This document shows positions 1 to 8,381 of a stretch of 64,000 bases of DNA, in pieces (within the stretch, counting starts at the first letter, position 1; every line of letters starts with the position of its first letter). The position numbers and the translations under genes were made by a program. The notes under the pieces were generated by a model that saw only the letters and a program-made list of their open reading frames with translations, had not been told where the DNA came from and did not search any database. This DNA comes from Citrifermentans bremense (GTDB taxonomy: Bacteria > Desulfobacterota > Desulfuromonadia > Geobacterales > Geobacteraceae), in the NCBI RefSeq assembly GCF_014218275.1, contig NZ_AP023213.1, positions 3,889,501-3,953,500 on the forward strand, read 5' to 3'.

Positions 1-1012
1 GAGCGATGATCACTTCGACGAACTGGCGCTCGACGATGGCGCGGGCGGTGGACTCGTCCAGTTCGCGGTTGAAGGCGATGATGCCGCCGAAGGCGGACTC
101 GGGGTCGGTCTTGTACGCCTTGTCATAGGCTTCCATGATGTTCGCGCCGAGCGCCACGCCGCAGGGATTGGCATGCTTCACGATTACGCAGGCCGGCTCG
201 GTGAACTGCTTCACGCATTCCAGCGCCGCATCGGTGTCGCCGATGTTGTTGTAGGAGAGTTCCTTCCCCTGGATCTGGCGCGCCGTGGAGATGGAGGCTT
301 CTTTGGACCCCTTCTCGACGTAGAAGGCGCCGGACTGGTGCGGGTTCTCGCCGTAGCGCATCCCTTGGGCCAGCTTGTACTGCATGGTGAGGGTGTCCGG
401 GAAAGCAGCGACCCCCTCGCCGGTACGGGCGCCGAGCCAGTTGGAGATGGCGCCGTCGTAGGCTGCGGTGTGCTGGTATACCTTGACCGCCAGCCGGAAA
501 TTGGTCTCGCGCGACACGCTGCCGCCGGAGTTTTTCATCTCGTCCAGGACCACCTGGTAGTCGGCGTGGTCAACGACCACGGTGACGTCGCGGTTGTTCT
601 TGGCCGCGGAGCGGAGCATGGTCGGGCCGCCGATGTCGATGTTCTCGATGGCGTCCTCCATGGTGCAGTCCTCCTTGGCGACGGTCGCCTCGAAGGGGTA
701 GAGGTTCACTACCACCATGTCGATGGGCTCGATGCCGTGCTCCTGCATCTTGGCCACGTGGGCCGGATTCTCGCGCATGCCGAGGATGCCGCCGTGAACC
801 TTCGGGTGCAGGGTCTTCACCCGGCCGTCCAGCATCTCGGGGAAACCGGTGAACTCGGAGACGTCCTTGACGGCGATGCCCGCCTCACGCAGAAGCTTCG
901 CGGTACCGCCGGTGGAGAGGATCTCCACGCCGTAACCCGCCAGCGCCCGGGAAAATTCCACCACACCAGTCTTCTCCGACACGCTGATCAGCGCGCGCCC
1001 AATCTTTGCCAT
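1..1012 (-). CDS. purH: Bifunctional AICAR transformylase / IMP cyclohydrolase, 5' part
   Basis: Catalyses the last two steps of purine synthesis to IMP in the cytoplasm: formylation of AICAR and ring closure. The reading frame starts at ATG 1012, with AGGAG seven bases upstream, and runs off the left edge, so only about 337 N-terminal residues are visible. The N-terminus [20 protein letters not shown] and the later stretches [11 protein letters not shown] and NLYPFEATV are the conserved MGS-like IMP cyclohydrolase domain that opens PurH proteins. The start of the transformylase domain should follow near the window edge. No damage is visible. The assignment rests on recognised family sequence and is firm. 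Confidence 0.95.
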   Translation of the reverse strand, partial: MAKIGRALISVSEKTGVVEFSRALAGYGVEILSTGGTAKLLREAGIAVKDVSEFTGFPEMLDGRVKTLHPKVHGGILGMRENPAHVAKMQEHGIEPIDMVVVNLYPFEATVAKEDCTMEDAIENIDIGGPTMLRSAAKNNRDVTVVVDHADYQVVLDEMKNSGGSVSRETNFRLAVKVYQHTAAYDGAISNWLGARTGEGVAAFPDTLTMQYKLAQGMRYGENPHQSGAFYVEKGSKEASISTARQIQGKELSYNNIGDTDAALECVKQFTEPACVIVKHANPCGVALGANIMEAYDKAYKTDPESAFGGIIAFNRELDESTARAIVERQFVEVIIA

Positions 1013-1061
1013 GTTTAACTCCTTTTGCGGCTTTTGATGTCGATTCTAGAAACTAAAAGCG

Positions 1062-1188
1062 AAAGCTCGCCACAGAGACACAGAGGTTCACCGGGGACAC
1101 GGAGGATAACCGGGTTACGGGTCAAAACTTCAGTTTCAACGCCTTTCCTCCGGGACCTCCGTGTACCGCTGCGTCCTCTGTGGTAAAG
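1062..1188. repeat. CACAGAG-type intergenic inverted repeat
   Basis: The left arm from 1062 carries GCCACAGAGACACAGAGG followed by CACGGAGG. The right arm, ending near 1188, carries CCTCCGTG and then CCTCTGTGG, the reverse complement in the same nested order. The arms flank about 40 bases and fill the gap between purH and the ATPase gene. This matches a palindromic intergenic repeat type (cacagag...cacgg) I recall as common in bacterial genomes. It may fold in RNA between the two minus-strand genes. Confidence 0.75.
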
Positions 1189-1190
1189 CT

Positions 1191-2444
1191 TTAGGTCTTT
1201 GGAAAGTCTACGTTCGCCAGGAAGTGTTTTTCGAAGAGCGGAGTGCCGGAAAGGGGTATCACCCGGACCTTTTGCGCCAGGTCCTCCATCTGGTCCCGGC
1301 CATCATTCAAGAGCAGCATCCGCTCCACTCCGGCCAGGGCCCCTTCCTTAATGAATCCGGTGATTCTTACCATCTTTTCGTTGAAAATTCCAACCTTTTT
1401 TAGCACCTCCGGCGACAGCACCGCTCCGAAGGAACCGGTCAGCACCACGCGGGAAAGATCGTCCGCAGAAAGCCCCGCCTTCCCCATAAGGATCTCCATC
1501 CCCCCCCGCAGCGCACCCTTGGCGAGCTGCAGCGCGCGAACATCCTCCTGGTCCAGAAAGACGGACCCCGAGGCGTCGCGGTGCAGTACGAAAGCCGGGA
1601 TGCCGTTCACCTCCTGAACCCGGTTCCCCAGGTTGGAATCGATCTCGGCGGCGGGACGGATCCTGCCGCTAGGCTCGATGATGCCGGCCTCTAAAAGCGC
1701 CGCCACCGTCTCCAGCACGCCGGACCCGCAGATGCCGCGGGGGGTGGCGCCGGCTATGGTGCTCAAGAGCAGACGGTCGCCGTCGATGCTGACTCCGCTG
1801 ACGGCGCCGGGAAGCGCAGACATGCCGCAGCGGAGGTTCCCCCCTTCGAAGGCGGGACCGGCGGCGGCCGAGGTGGCGAGGAAATGTTCGCCGTCGAAAA
1901 GAGCGATCTCGGCGTTGGTACCCATGTCAAGATAGAGCGTCCCCCTCGCCGGTTCTTCGGCAAGGCCGAAGAGGAAGGCCACCAGGTCGCCGCCGACGAA
2001 GCCGCCGGGAAGAGGGAGCAGATAAGCCGGGAGCTCCCGTTTCCAGCCGAGATCGAGGGTGGTGACGGTCTTGCCGGCAGTGAAGAGAGGGCGAAAGGGG
2101 GGATAGGCGAGCGAGGCGACCGGCAGGGCGAGGGCGATGTGTTCCATGGCAGGGTTCCCTGCCACCGCGACCTGGGCGAGCTCTGCGGGTGCGGCGCCGG
2201 CAAGCGCCAGGAGTTCATCGGTCAGGCGCTCCATCTCGAGCGCGAGGCATCCCTGCATGGCCCGCAGCCTTTCGCTGTCGGCCGCGGCGGTGAGGCGGGT
2301 GAGTACGTCGGCGCCGAAAGCGCGCTGCGGGTTGAGCGCTCCGGTGCGCGCCAGGCGCTCCCCAGAGGCGGGATCAACCAGGGACGCGGCGATGGTGGTG
2401 GTCCCCAGGTCGAAAGCCGCGGCGAGTCTTCTAGATGAAGACAA
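1191..2444 (-). CDS. RACo/RamA-like ASKHA ATPase without ferredoxin domain (DUF4445-like)
   Basis: The protein has 417 residues. The N-terminal phosphate-binding motif [14 protein letters not shown], then [53 protein letters not shown] and VVLTGSFG, follow the order of the ASKHA core of corrinoid-protein reductive activators (RACo, RamA). Those relatives normally start with a 2Fe-2S domain; here the protein begins directly at the ATPase core and shows no N-terminal cysteine cluster. The start is TTG 2444, with GGAGG eight bases upstream, inside the 3' end of selD (14-base overlap), so the two are probably translationally coupled. The family role would be ATP-dependent reactivation of a corrinoid or other redox protein; the target here is unknown. 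Confidence 0.75.
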   Translation of the reverse strand: MSSSRRLAAAFDLGTTTIAASLVDPASGERLARTGALNPQRAFGADVLTRLTAAADSERLRAMQGCLALEMERLTDELLALAGAAPAELAQVAVAGNPAMEHIALALPVASLAYPPFRPLFTAGKTVTTLDLGWKRELPAYLLPLPGGFVGGDLVAFLFGLAEEPARGTLYLDMGTNAEIALFDGEHFLATSAAAGPAFEGGNLRCGMSALPGAVSGVSIDGDRLLLSTIAGATPRGICGSGVLETVAALLEAGIIEPSGRIRPAAEIDSNLGNRVQEVNGIPAFVLHRDASGSVFLDQEDVRALQLAKGALRGGMEILMGKAGLSADDLSRVVLTGSFGAVLSPEVLKKVGIFNEKMVRITGFIKEGALAGVERMLLLNDGRDQMEDLAQKVRVIPLSGTPLFEKHFLANVDFPKT

Positions 2445-3462
2445 TGGGGGTTCCTCCGGCGGGCTCGACCTCGCCGATGCAGGCGGCGAAAAGCCCCTGC
2501 GCAGCGGCGCGGGAGAGGAAGTCGCGGGCGTCGTCGGGGGCGAAGGTTATCAAAAGCCCCCCCGAGGTCTGGGGATCGAAGAGCGGCAGCAGAGGGTCGC
2601 CGCTGTTTCCTGAGACGTGTGTTTCGTAGTGCTGACGATTGCGGTAGCACCCCGCGGGGACGAGACCGTCATCGATGAGAGCCGCTACCCCCGGGATGAC
2701 CGGCACCCGCGCCAGCTCGACCTTGAAGCTCACCTTGGCGCCGAGAGCCATCTCGCAGGCGTGGCCGATGAAGCCGAACCCGGTCACGTCCGTTGCGGCC
2801 GTGGCGCGGCAAGCGACCATGAGCTCTGCGGCCTGCGCGTTCAAGGTGGTCATCCAGCGGGTTGCCTCCGCCGCCACTTCCGGCTCGATCATCTCCGCCT
2901 TGATCGCCGTGGAGACGATGCCGGTTCCCAGCGGCTTCGTGAGGACGATGAGGTCGCCGGGGCGGGCGGTGCAGTTTCTGACCACGCGCCCCGGGTCGAT
3001 GAGGCCGGTCACCGCGAGCCCGAACTTGAGCTCGTTGTCCTCCACCGTGTGTCCCCCGACGAGGCAGGCGCCGGCCTCCTTGAGCGCGTCCGAGCCACCG
3101 GCGAGGATTGCGGCCAGGACCGACGTGGGGAGCGAGCAGGCCGGGAAAAACGCGAGGTTCATCGCCGTCACCGGTCTTCCCCCCATGGCGTAGACGTCCG
3201 AGAGGGCGTTGGCCGCGGCGATGCGGCCGAAGGTGAAGGGATCGTCCACCAGCGGCGTTATGATGTCGGTGGTCTCCACCAGGGCGAGGCTCTCCCCAAT
3301 CCGGTAGATGCCGGCGTCCTCCGCCCCTTCCACCCCCACGATGAGGTTGGGGTCGTCCGAGCGCGTTATGTCATGAATGGCTTCTTCCAGGCCCGCCGGG
3401 CCCAGCTTGGCAGCTCAACCGGCCGCCTGCACCATCGTGGTGAGCCGTACTTTGTCAGTCAT
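2431..3462 (-). CDS. selD: Selenide, water dikinase with selenocysteine (UGA recoded)
   Basis: Makes selenophosphate from selenide and ATP, the selenium donor for Sec-tRNA and selenouridine. The uninterrupted frame starts only at 3339, but the family N-terminus lies upstream in the same frame: ATG 3462 gives [15 protein letters not shown], then TGA (3415-3417), then [13 protein letters not shown]. This is the normal SelD active-site region, where Cys or Sec is followed two residues later by an essential Lys; here U16 and K19. Recoding gives 343 residues, a normal length. Later motifs include [18 protein letters not shown] and [10 protein letters not shown]. The gene overlaps the downstream ATPase gene. 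A separate explanation, sequencing error or nonsense mutation, is unlikely because Sec at this exact position is well known in the family. Confidence 0.93.
3389..3403 (-). promoter_or_regulatory. Candidate bacterial SECIS hairpin in selD mRNA
   Basis: In the mRNA, 11 bases after the in-frame UGA, GGGCCC and GGGCCU can pair around a GGC loop. A hairpin close behind the UGA is what SelB needs for selenocysteine insertion in bacteria. The position fits; the fold was judged by eye and loop specificity differs between species. Confidence 0.5.
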
Positions 3463-3472
3463 GACCACTCCT

Positions 3473-3672
3473 TAAAATCTGGGGCTAGGGGCTAAAATCT
3501 GGGGCTAGGGGCTGGGGGCTAGAGGCTAGCAAACCCTTTTCTCGTCCCTGATCCGTAACACCTTTTTGCCTTTGCCAGCCGCTAACCCCTGCTCCCTAGT
3601 CCCTGTTTTGTCTACCAGTCCCTAGTCCCTGGTTCTTTACCAGTTCCTAGCCCCTAGTCCCTAGCCCCTGTT
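3473..3672. repeat. G-rich/C-rich paired repeat (GGGGCTAGGGGCT family), copy 1
   Basis: The left part (3474-3530) contains a perfect tandem of a 20-base unit, AAAATCTGGGGCTAGGGGCT, followed by further GGGGCTA-type units. The right part (about 3585-3672) contains CCCTAGTCCCTAG-type units, the complement. The two parts could pair into one long irregular hairpin of about 200 bases filling the selD-alr gap. A second copy with the same left/right design lies at 54699-54777. The G-runs could also form G-quadruplexes. Confidence 0.7.
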
Positions 3673-3673
3673 T

Positions 3674-4813
3674 TTACCCAAGATACACCCTGCGCACGCG
3701 GCGGGTGGCTATGCCGCAGAGTACCTCGTACGGTATGGTTCCGGCTTTCTCGGCCATCTCCTCGGCGCTGATGCAGTCCCCCATGGGATCGGGCCCGAGA
3801 AGCGTCACGTCGTCCCCTACCGCGACTCCCTCCACGTTGGTGACGTCCAGCATGATCCAGTCCATGCAGACTGTGCCGGCCACCCTTGCCCGCTGCCCCC
3901 GGATCAGCGCCTCGCCCTTGTTGGTGAGGCTGCGGCAATAGCCGTCGGCATAACCTACGGGCACGCTCGCGATCAGGGCGCGCTGACTGGCCACGTAGCG
4001 CCTGCCGTAGCTGATGCTGGTGCCGGGCTCCACCCATTTGAGCATCGCCACCCGGCTTTTCAGGCGCATCACCGGCTGCGACGGAACCTGCCCCTCGAAG
4101 TCGCCTGAGGGAAGCGCGCCGTAGAGGATGATGCCGGGGCGGGCCAGGTTGCAGTAAGGGAGATCCTGGGCAAGTATGGCGGCGCTGTTGGCGACGTGCA
4201 CGTAGGCAGGCGCGTACCCCTGACGGCGCGCCTCTTCGACGGCGGCGTTGAAACGCTCGGCCTGAAGCTTCGTGAAGGCGATCCCGTCCGGGTCGAGTTC
4301 GTCGGCGCTGGCGAAATGGGAGAAGATACCCTCAAGCTCCAGGTTCTTGAACTGTTTCAGCTGGGCCAGGAATTCCGGGACCTCGTGATACGGGACCCCG
4401 AGCCGCCCCATCCCGGTGTCCACCTTGAGATGGATGTGCGCCTTGCGGTAGCACTTGATCTCCAGCGCAGCCCGGTCCAAGGCCGCTGCCTGCTCCAGGG
4501 AGAAGAGCGCAGTGGAGATGTTCAGGCCGATGCAGCGCCTCTCCTCGCCGGGGTAGATCCCTCCCAGAATCAGCACCGGACGAGTGATGCCGCTCATGCG
4601 CAGCTGCACCCCTTCTGCAAGGAAGGCGACCGCGAAGGCGTCAACGCCGAGCTTTTCCAGCTCTTCCGAAACGTATTGAAAGCCGTGCCCGTAGGCGTCC
4701 GCCTTGACCACGGCCAGAAGGCCGCACCCTTCGGGGACCCGCTTTTGCACCAGGGAGAAATTGTGCCGCAGGGCGGCGAGATCTATCTCGACGACTGTAG
4801 GACGACTGTCCAT
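3674..4813 (-). CDS. alr: Alanine racemase
   Basis: PLP enzyme that interconverts L- and D-alanine for peptidoglycan. The chosen start, ATG 4813, gives [19 protein letters not shown] and 379 residues, the usual length; the frame is open further upstream to a TTG at 4906, but that extension has no family counterpart. The PLP lysine lies in [10 protein letters not shown] near residue 40, and the catalytic tyrosine region SISYGRRY near 270. VGYADGYCR and the C-terminal RRVRRVYL also fit. No strong ribosome-binding site precedes 4813, so the start is the weakest part of the call. It is divergent from the thiamine genes across about 110 bases. Confidence 0.93.
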   Translation of the reverse strand: MDSRPTVVEIDLAALRHNFSLVQKRVPEGCGLLAVVKADAYGHGFQYVSEELEKLGVDAFAVAFLAEGVQLRMSGITRPVLILGGIYPGEERRCIGLNISTALFSLEQAAALDRAALEIKCYRKAHIHLKVDTGMGRLGVPYHEVPEFLAQLKQFKNLELEGIFSHFASADELDPDGIAFTKLQAERFNAAVEEARRQGYAPAYVHVANSAAILAQDLPYCNLARPGIILYGALPSGDFEGQVPSQPVMRLKSRVAMLKWVEPGTSISYGRRYVASQRALIASVPVGYADGYCRSLTNKGEALIRGQRARVAGTVCMDWIMLDVTNVEGVAVGDDVTLLGPDPMGDCISAEEMAEKAGTIPYEVLCGIATRRVRRVYLG

Positions 4814-4920
4814 AAAAGGCCCGTATCCATAGAGGTGAATGAAATCAGGCCGGGATGTCCCGGCCAGTGAATTTTCTACCACTTCTGCCGTTGGCTGTAA
4901 AGGCAAAAACCCGAAACCGA

Positions 4921-4949
4921 TTGACTTATCAAGAGGATTCCTTTATGTT
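4921..4949 (+). promoter_or_regulatory. Sigma-70 promoter for the thiamine operon
   Basis: TTGACT at 4921-4926 and TATGTT at 4944-4949 are separated by 17 bases. Transcription would begin near 4956, just ahead of the TPP aptamer, as expected for a riboswitch leader. Confidence 0.6.
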
Positions 4950-4965
4950 TACGCGCAGCCACTGA

Positions 4966-5053
4966 GCCAGCTAGGGGAGTTCGCAGGAACTGAGACAGGC
5001 GCGGCCTGAACCCTTTGAACCTGATCCGGTTGACACCGGCGTAGGGAAGCGGC
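4966..5053 (+). promoter_or_regulatory. TPP riboswitch (THI element) aptamer
   Basis: It contains the invariant parts of the thiamine pyrophosphate aptamer: GGGG, CTGAGA (4990-4995), ACCCTTTGAACCTGATC, a CCGGT-TGAC-ACCGG hairpin, and GCGTAGGGAAGC. P1 can form between GCCAGCT (4966-4972) and AGCGGC (5048-5053); AGTTC and GAACT form P3. A perfect complement, GGAGTTCGC (4976-4984) with GCGAACTCC (5054-5062), links the aptamer to the downstream platform as an alternative pairing. Binding of TPP should favour the terminator that follows and lower thiED-thiC expression. The nearest downstream genes are exactly thiamine genes. Confidence 0.97.
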
Positions 5054-5078
5054 GCGAACTCCGACCTGTTCATCTGCG

Positions 5079-5110
5079 GAGCCGTGACCTATTCCGTCAC
5101 GGCTCTTTTT
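5079..5110 (+). terminator. Intrinsic terminator of the TPP riboswitch
   Basis: GAGCCGTGAC (5079-5088) pairs perfectly with GTCACGGCTC (5096-5105) around a 7-base loop and is followed by TTTTT. CTCCG (5059-5063) can instead pair with CGGAG (5077-5081), which would open the base of the terminator and act as antiterminator. Confidence 0.92.
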
Positions 5111-5138
5111 GTTTCCAACCAGAAAACCCGAAACCGCC

Positions 5139-5216
5139 GGCAAGGAGAAAACTGGGGACGTCTGAGTAAAGATGCCCCCCCTGGGAGATGCGATTTTCTC
5201 AGATGTTCTCCTTGCC
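5139..5216 (+). repeat. Inverted repeat enclosing a folded leader segment
   Basis: GGCAAGGAGAA (5139-5149) is perfectly complementary to TTCTCCTTGCC (5206-5216). Inside, GGGG with CCCC and GGGAGA with TTCTC can form two smaller helices, giving a three-way-junction-like fold. It sits between the TPP terminator and the thiED start codon, so read-through transcripts would contain it. It matches no RNA class I know and may be a repeat-element relic. Confidence 0.5.
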
Positions 5217-5251
5217 AAAGGTTTGCTTTTCAGCTTTGCCCAGAGGTTAAC

Positions 5252-6709
5252 GTGTTAAGACTCGTGGTGGATCACAGCGGCAAGGAGCGGCGCATCGAGG
5301 GGCTCTACCTCATCACGGATCAAGCGGAGCGCCTGGTCCACCGCGTGCGCGAGGCGCTCTCCTCAGGATACGTCGCCGTCCTGCAGTACCGGGACAAGGT
5401 CCGCAGCTACGAGGAACGACTGGACCTGGGGCAGGAGCTGAAACACCTCTGTGCCGAGTTCGAGGCGAAGTTCATCGTCAACGACGACGTGCAACTGGCC
5501 CTGGAGCTCGACGCCGACGGCGTCCACCTGGGGCAGGATGACGGTGACCCGGCCGCGGCGCGCGAGGCGCTGGGTCCGAAAAAGATCATAGGGATCTCCA
5601 CCCACTCGCTTGCGGAAGCGCTCGAGGCGCAGGACGCGGGCGCCGACTACATAGGCTTCGGCGCCCTCTACCCCACCGCCAGCAAAGAGGTCGAGCATAT
5701 CCAGGGGCCGGAGCAGCTGGCGCTTTTAAAGGGGAAGCTGAGGATCCCGGTGGTCGCCATCGGCGGCATCGCCAGGGACAACGCCTGCGCGGTGATAGAC
5801 GCCGGAGCCGACGCCATCGCGGTTATCTCGGCGGTCCTTTCGGCCAGATCCCCCGCGCTCGCGGCGACCGAACTGGCGCTTTTGTTCAACAGGAAGGGGC
5901 TGCAGCCGCGCGGCGGCGTCCTCACCGTAGCGGGAAGCGACTCGGGAGGGGGCGCCGGCATCCAGGCGGACCTGAAGACGGTGACGCTTTTAGGAAGCTA
6001 CGGCGCCTCGGCCATCACCGCGCTTACCGCCCAGAACACCCGCGGCGTCACCGCGATACACCCGGTCCCCCCAGAATTCCTGGCGCAGCAGATCGACGCG
6101 GTCCTCTCGGACATCCCGATCGACGTGGTCAAGGTGGGGATGCTCTCCTCGGCAGCAAACGCCGCCACCCTCGCCGACAGGCTCAGCGCCCACGGCATGA
6201 GGATGGTTGTGCTCGACCCGGTGATGAGCGCCAAGGGGGGGGTCGCGCTCATGGAGAACGAGGCGCTCGGCGTGCTGAAACAGAGGCTGATCCCGCTTTG
6301 CTACCTGCTCACGCCCAACATCCCCGAGGCAGAGGCGCTCACCGGGCTCTCCATCACCGATGCCGCCGGGATGGAGCTCGCCGCACGCGCCCTGCACCTC
6401 ATGGGGGCGAGACACGTGCTGATCAAGGGGGGGCACCTGACCGAGGGGGTCGTCACCGACATCCTCTTCGACGGCACCGGCTTCACCCGCTTCACGGCCC
6501 CGCGCGTCCTCACCCGCAACACCCACGGCACCGGCTGCACGCTCGCTTCCGCCATCGCAAGCTACCTGGCCCAGGGGGAACCGCTCCCCGGAGCCGTATT
6601 GAGGGCGAAGCTGTTCGTGACCCGGGCCATCAAGTACGCGCAGCCGCTGGGAAAAGGACACGGCCCGGTGAACCATTTCCTGGCCGCAAGAGACCAAGCC
6701 GAAACTTGA
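5252..6709 (+). CDS. thiED: Fused thiamine-phosphate synthase / HMP(-P) kinase
   Basis: Single protein joining two thiamine steps. Residues about 1-210 are ThiE (GLYLITDQ, GVHLGQDD, GISTHS, YIGFGALYPTASK, AIGGI), which couples HMP-PP to the thiazole phosphate. Residues about 222-485 are ThiD (VLTVAGSDSGGGAGIQADLK, DPVMSAKGG, TPNIPEAEALTG, NTHGTGCTLASAIA), which phosphorylates HMP and HMP-P. The start chosen is GTG 5252 with GAGG eight bases upstream, giving 485 residues; an in-frame ATG at 5084 lies inside the terminator stem and is not credible. The gene is under the TPP riboswitch and precedes thiC, so the operon makes and activates the pyrimidine half and joins it to the thiazole. Confidence 0.95.
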   Translation: MLRLVVDHSGKERRIEGLYLITDQAERLVHRVREALSSGYVAVLQYRDKVRSYEERLDLGQELKHLCAEFEAKFIVNDDVQLALELDADGVHLGQDDGDPAAAREALGPKKIIGISTHSLAEALEAQDAGADYIGFGALYPTASKEVEHIQGPEQLALLKGKLRIPVVAIGGIARDNACAVIDAGADAIAVISAVLSARSPALAATELALLFNRKGLQPRGGVLTVAGSDSGGGAGIQADLKTVTLLGSYGASAITALTAQNTRGVTAIHPVPPEFLAQQIDAVLSDIPIDVVKVGMLSSAANAATLADRLSAHGMRMVVLDPVMSAKGGVALMENEALGVLKQRLIPLCYLLTPNIPEAEALTGLSITDAAGMELAARALHLMGARHVLIKGGHLTEGVVTDILFDGTGFTRFTAPRVLTRNTHGTGCTLASAIASYLAQGEPLPGAVLRAKLFVTRAIKYAQPLGKGHGPVNHFLAARDQAET

Positions 6710-6809
6710 CACCAGTTGTTCACCGCACTCTCCCCACTTTGCGAAGGTTCATCGGGGGATTCCGTGGAGCGAGGATGCTGTTTCCTCGAAGAGTAGACGA
6801 GGCTATTGC

Positions 6810-6898
6810 GTCCCCCCCTTTGCGAAGGGGGGACAGGGGGGATTTGCTTCTCCCCAACCAAAGCAAATCCCCCTAAATCCCCCTTCGCAAAGGGGGAC
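6810..6898. repeat. Palindromic intergenic repeat (CCCCCTTTGCGAAGGGGG family)
   Basis: The left arm, GTCCCCCCCTTTGCGAAGGGG then GGGATTTGCTT, is matched in reverse complement by AAGCAAATCCCCC, AAATCCCCCTTCGC and AAAGGGGGAC. The two arms of about 38 bases flank a 12-base centre, so the whole can fold into one long hairpin between thiED and thiC. I recall this as a widespread repeat type in deltaproteobacterial and other genomes. A short degenerate piece lies at 8304-8325. Confidence 0.8.
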
Positions 6899-6919
6899 TT
6901 TACCAATAAAGGAGCAGCC

Positions 6920-8233
6920 ATGACCCAGCTCGAATACGCCCGCAAGGGGATCATCACCGACAAGATGAAGACTGCGGCCCTCGCCGAAGGGGTGGACGCC
7001 GAGTTCATCCGCGCCGGGATCGCCGCGGGCAACATCATCATCTGCCACAACAACAAGCACACAAACGGCACCCCGCTCGCCGTCGGCAAGGGGCTGAGGA
7101 CAAAGGTCAACGCCAACATCGGCTCCTCCGCCGACGACCTCGACTTCCAGAAGGAGCTGGAGAAGGTGCGCGTGGCGGTCGCCAGCGGCGCCGACGCCAT
7201 CATGGACCTCTCCACCGGCGGCCCGGTGGACGAGATCCGCCGCGCCGTCATCGCCGAGACCAGCGCCTGCATCGGCACCGTGCCGCTGTACCAGGCTGCA
7301 CTCGACGCGGTCAGAAAGCACAAGAAGGCGATCGTGGAGATGACGGTCGAGGACATCTTCCAGGGGGTGATCAAGCACGCCGAGGACGGAGTCGACTTCA
7401 TCACCGTGCACTGCGGCGTGACCCGCTCCACGGTGGAGCGGATGCGCAAGGAAGGGCGCATCATGGACGTCGTCTCCCGCGGCGGCGCCTTCACCATCGA
7501 ATGGATGGCGCACAACAACGCGGAGAACCCGCTTTACGAGCACTTCGACCGCCTGCTGGAGATCACCAAGGCCTACGACATGACCCTGTCGCTTGGTGAC
7601 GGCTTCCGCCCCGGCTGCCTGGCCGACGCGACCGACCGGGCCCAGATCCACGAGTTGATCCTCCTGGGAGAGCTCACCCAGAGGGCGCAGGAGTACGGGG
7701 TGCAGGTGATGATCGAGGGTCCGGGGCACATGCCGCTGAACCAGATCGAGGCGAACATCCTGCTGCAGAAGAGGCTCTGCCACGGGGCACCCTTCTACGT
7801 GCTCGGGCCGCTGGTAACCGACATCGCGCCGGGCTACGACCACATCACCTCGGCCATCGGCGGCACCATAGCCGCTGCCGCCGGGGCCGATTTCCTCTGC
7901 TACGTCACCCCTTCGGAGCACCTGAAGCTCCCCAGCGTGGAAGACGTGCGCGAGGGTGTCATGGCGAGCCGGATCGCGGCCCACGCAGCCGACATCGTGA
8001 AGGGGGTCAAGGGGGCCATGGAGAAGGACAACGAGATGGCCCGCTGCCGCAAGAAGCTCGACTGGGAGGGGCAGTTCGCCCTCGCCATCGACCCGGTGAA
8101 AGCGCGCCGCCTGAGGGAGGAGTCCGGCGTCGCCGACCACGGCGCATGCACCATGTGCGGCGAGTTCTGCGCCTACAAGGTGATGGACGACGCCACCGAG
8201 CGCGAAAAGGCGAACGCGGCCAGCGCCGCCTGA
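6920..8233 (+). CDS. thiC: Phosphomethylpyrimidine synthase (radical SAM)
   Basis: Converts aminoimidazole ribotide to HMP-P, the pyrimidine precursor of thiamine. ATG 6920 is preceded by AAAGGAG and gives 437 residues, the shorter ThiC form without the long N-terminal extension; an upstream in-frame ATG lies in the palindromic repeat and is rejected. Family stretches include MDLSTGGPVDEIRRAV, GDGFRPGCLADATDRAQ, MIEGPGHMPLNQIEAN and YDHITSAIGG. The C-terminal cluster motif is CTMCGEFC, i.e. CX2CX3C, one residue shorter than the CX2CX4C of E. coli ThiC. The close paralogue BzaF (5-hydroxybenzimidazole synthase) is the main alternative, but riboswitch control and linkage to thiED favour ThiC. 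Confidence 0.92.
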   Translation: MTQLEYARKGIITDKMKTAALAEGVDAEFIRAGIAAGNIIICHNNKHTNGTPLAVGKGLRTKVNANIGSSADDLDFQKELEKVRVAVASGADAIMDLSTGGPVDEIRRAVIAETSACIGTVPLYQAALDAVRKHKKAIVEMTVEDIFQGVIKHAEDGVDFITVHCGVTRSTVERMRKEGRIMDVVSRGGAFTIEWMAHNNAENPLYEHFDRLLEITKAYDMTLSLGDGFRPGCLADATDRAQIHELILLGELTQRAQEYGVQVMIEGPGHMPLNQIEANILLQKRLCHGAPFYVLGPLVTDIAPGYDHITSAIGGTIAAAAGADFLCYVTPSEHLKLPSVEDVREGVMASRIAAHAADIVKGVKGAMEKDNEMARCRKKLDWEGQFALAIDPVKARRLREESGVADHGACTMCGEFCAYKVMDDATEREKANAASAA

Positions 8234-8266
8234 CCCAGGGCGCTACCCTGCGCTGAAATCAAAAAA

Positions 8267-8301
8267 GCCATGCCCGGCACACAGCCGGCATGGCTTTTTT
8301 T
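8267..8301 (+). terminator. Intrinsic terminator after thiC
   Basis: GCCATGCCCGGC and GCCGGCATGGC (8267-8294) form a strong hairpin flanked by A6 on the left and T7 on the right, so it could also serve the minus strand. Confidence 0.9.
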
Positions 8302-8303
8302 GT

Positions 8304-8325
8304 GTCCCCCTTCGCAAAGCGGGGA
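8304..8325. repeat. Degenerate piece of the CCCCCTTCGCAAAGGGGG repeat
   Basis: GTCCCCCTTCGCAAAGCGGGG is one half-palindrome of the element at 6810-6898 with a single substitution (GCGGGG for GGGGG). It lies directly behind the thiC terminator. Confidence 0.6.
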
Positions 8326-8381
8326 ACGTAACGGCGTCCGAAAATGGGGAAGGGCAATTCTGTTTGTCTCTTCCGCTCTTT

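Noticed and set aside
5084-5251. N-terminal extension of thiED from ATG 5084
   Set aside because: The start lies inside the riboswitch terminator hairpin and the extension has no ThiE similarity.
6806-6919. N-terminal extension of thiC from ATG 6806
   Set aside because: It translates the palindromic repeat; ATG 6920 has the ribosome-binding site and the family N-terminus.
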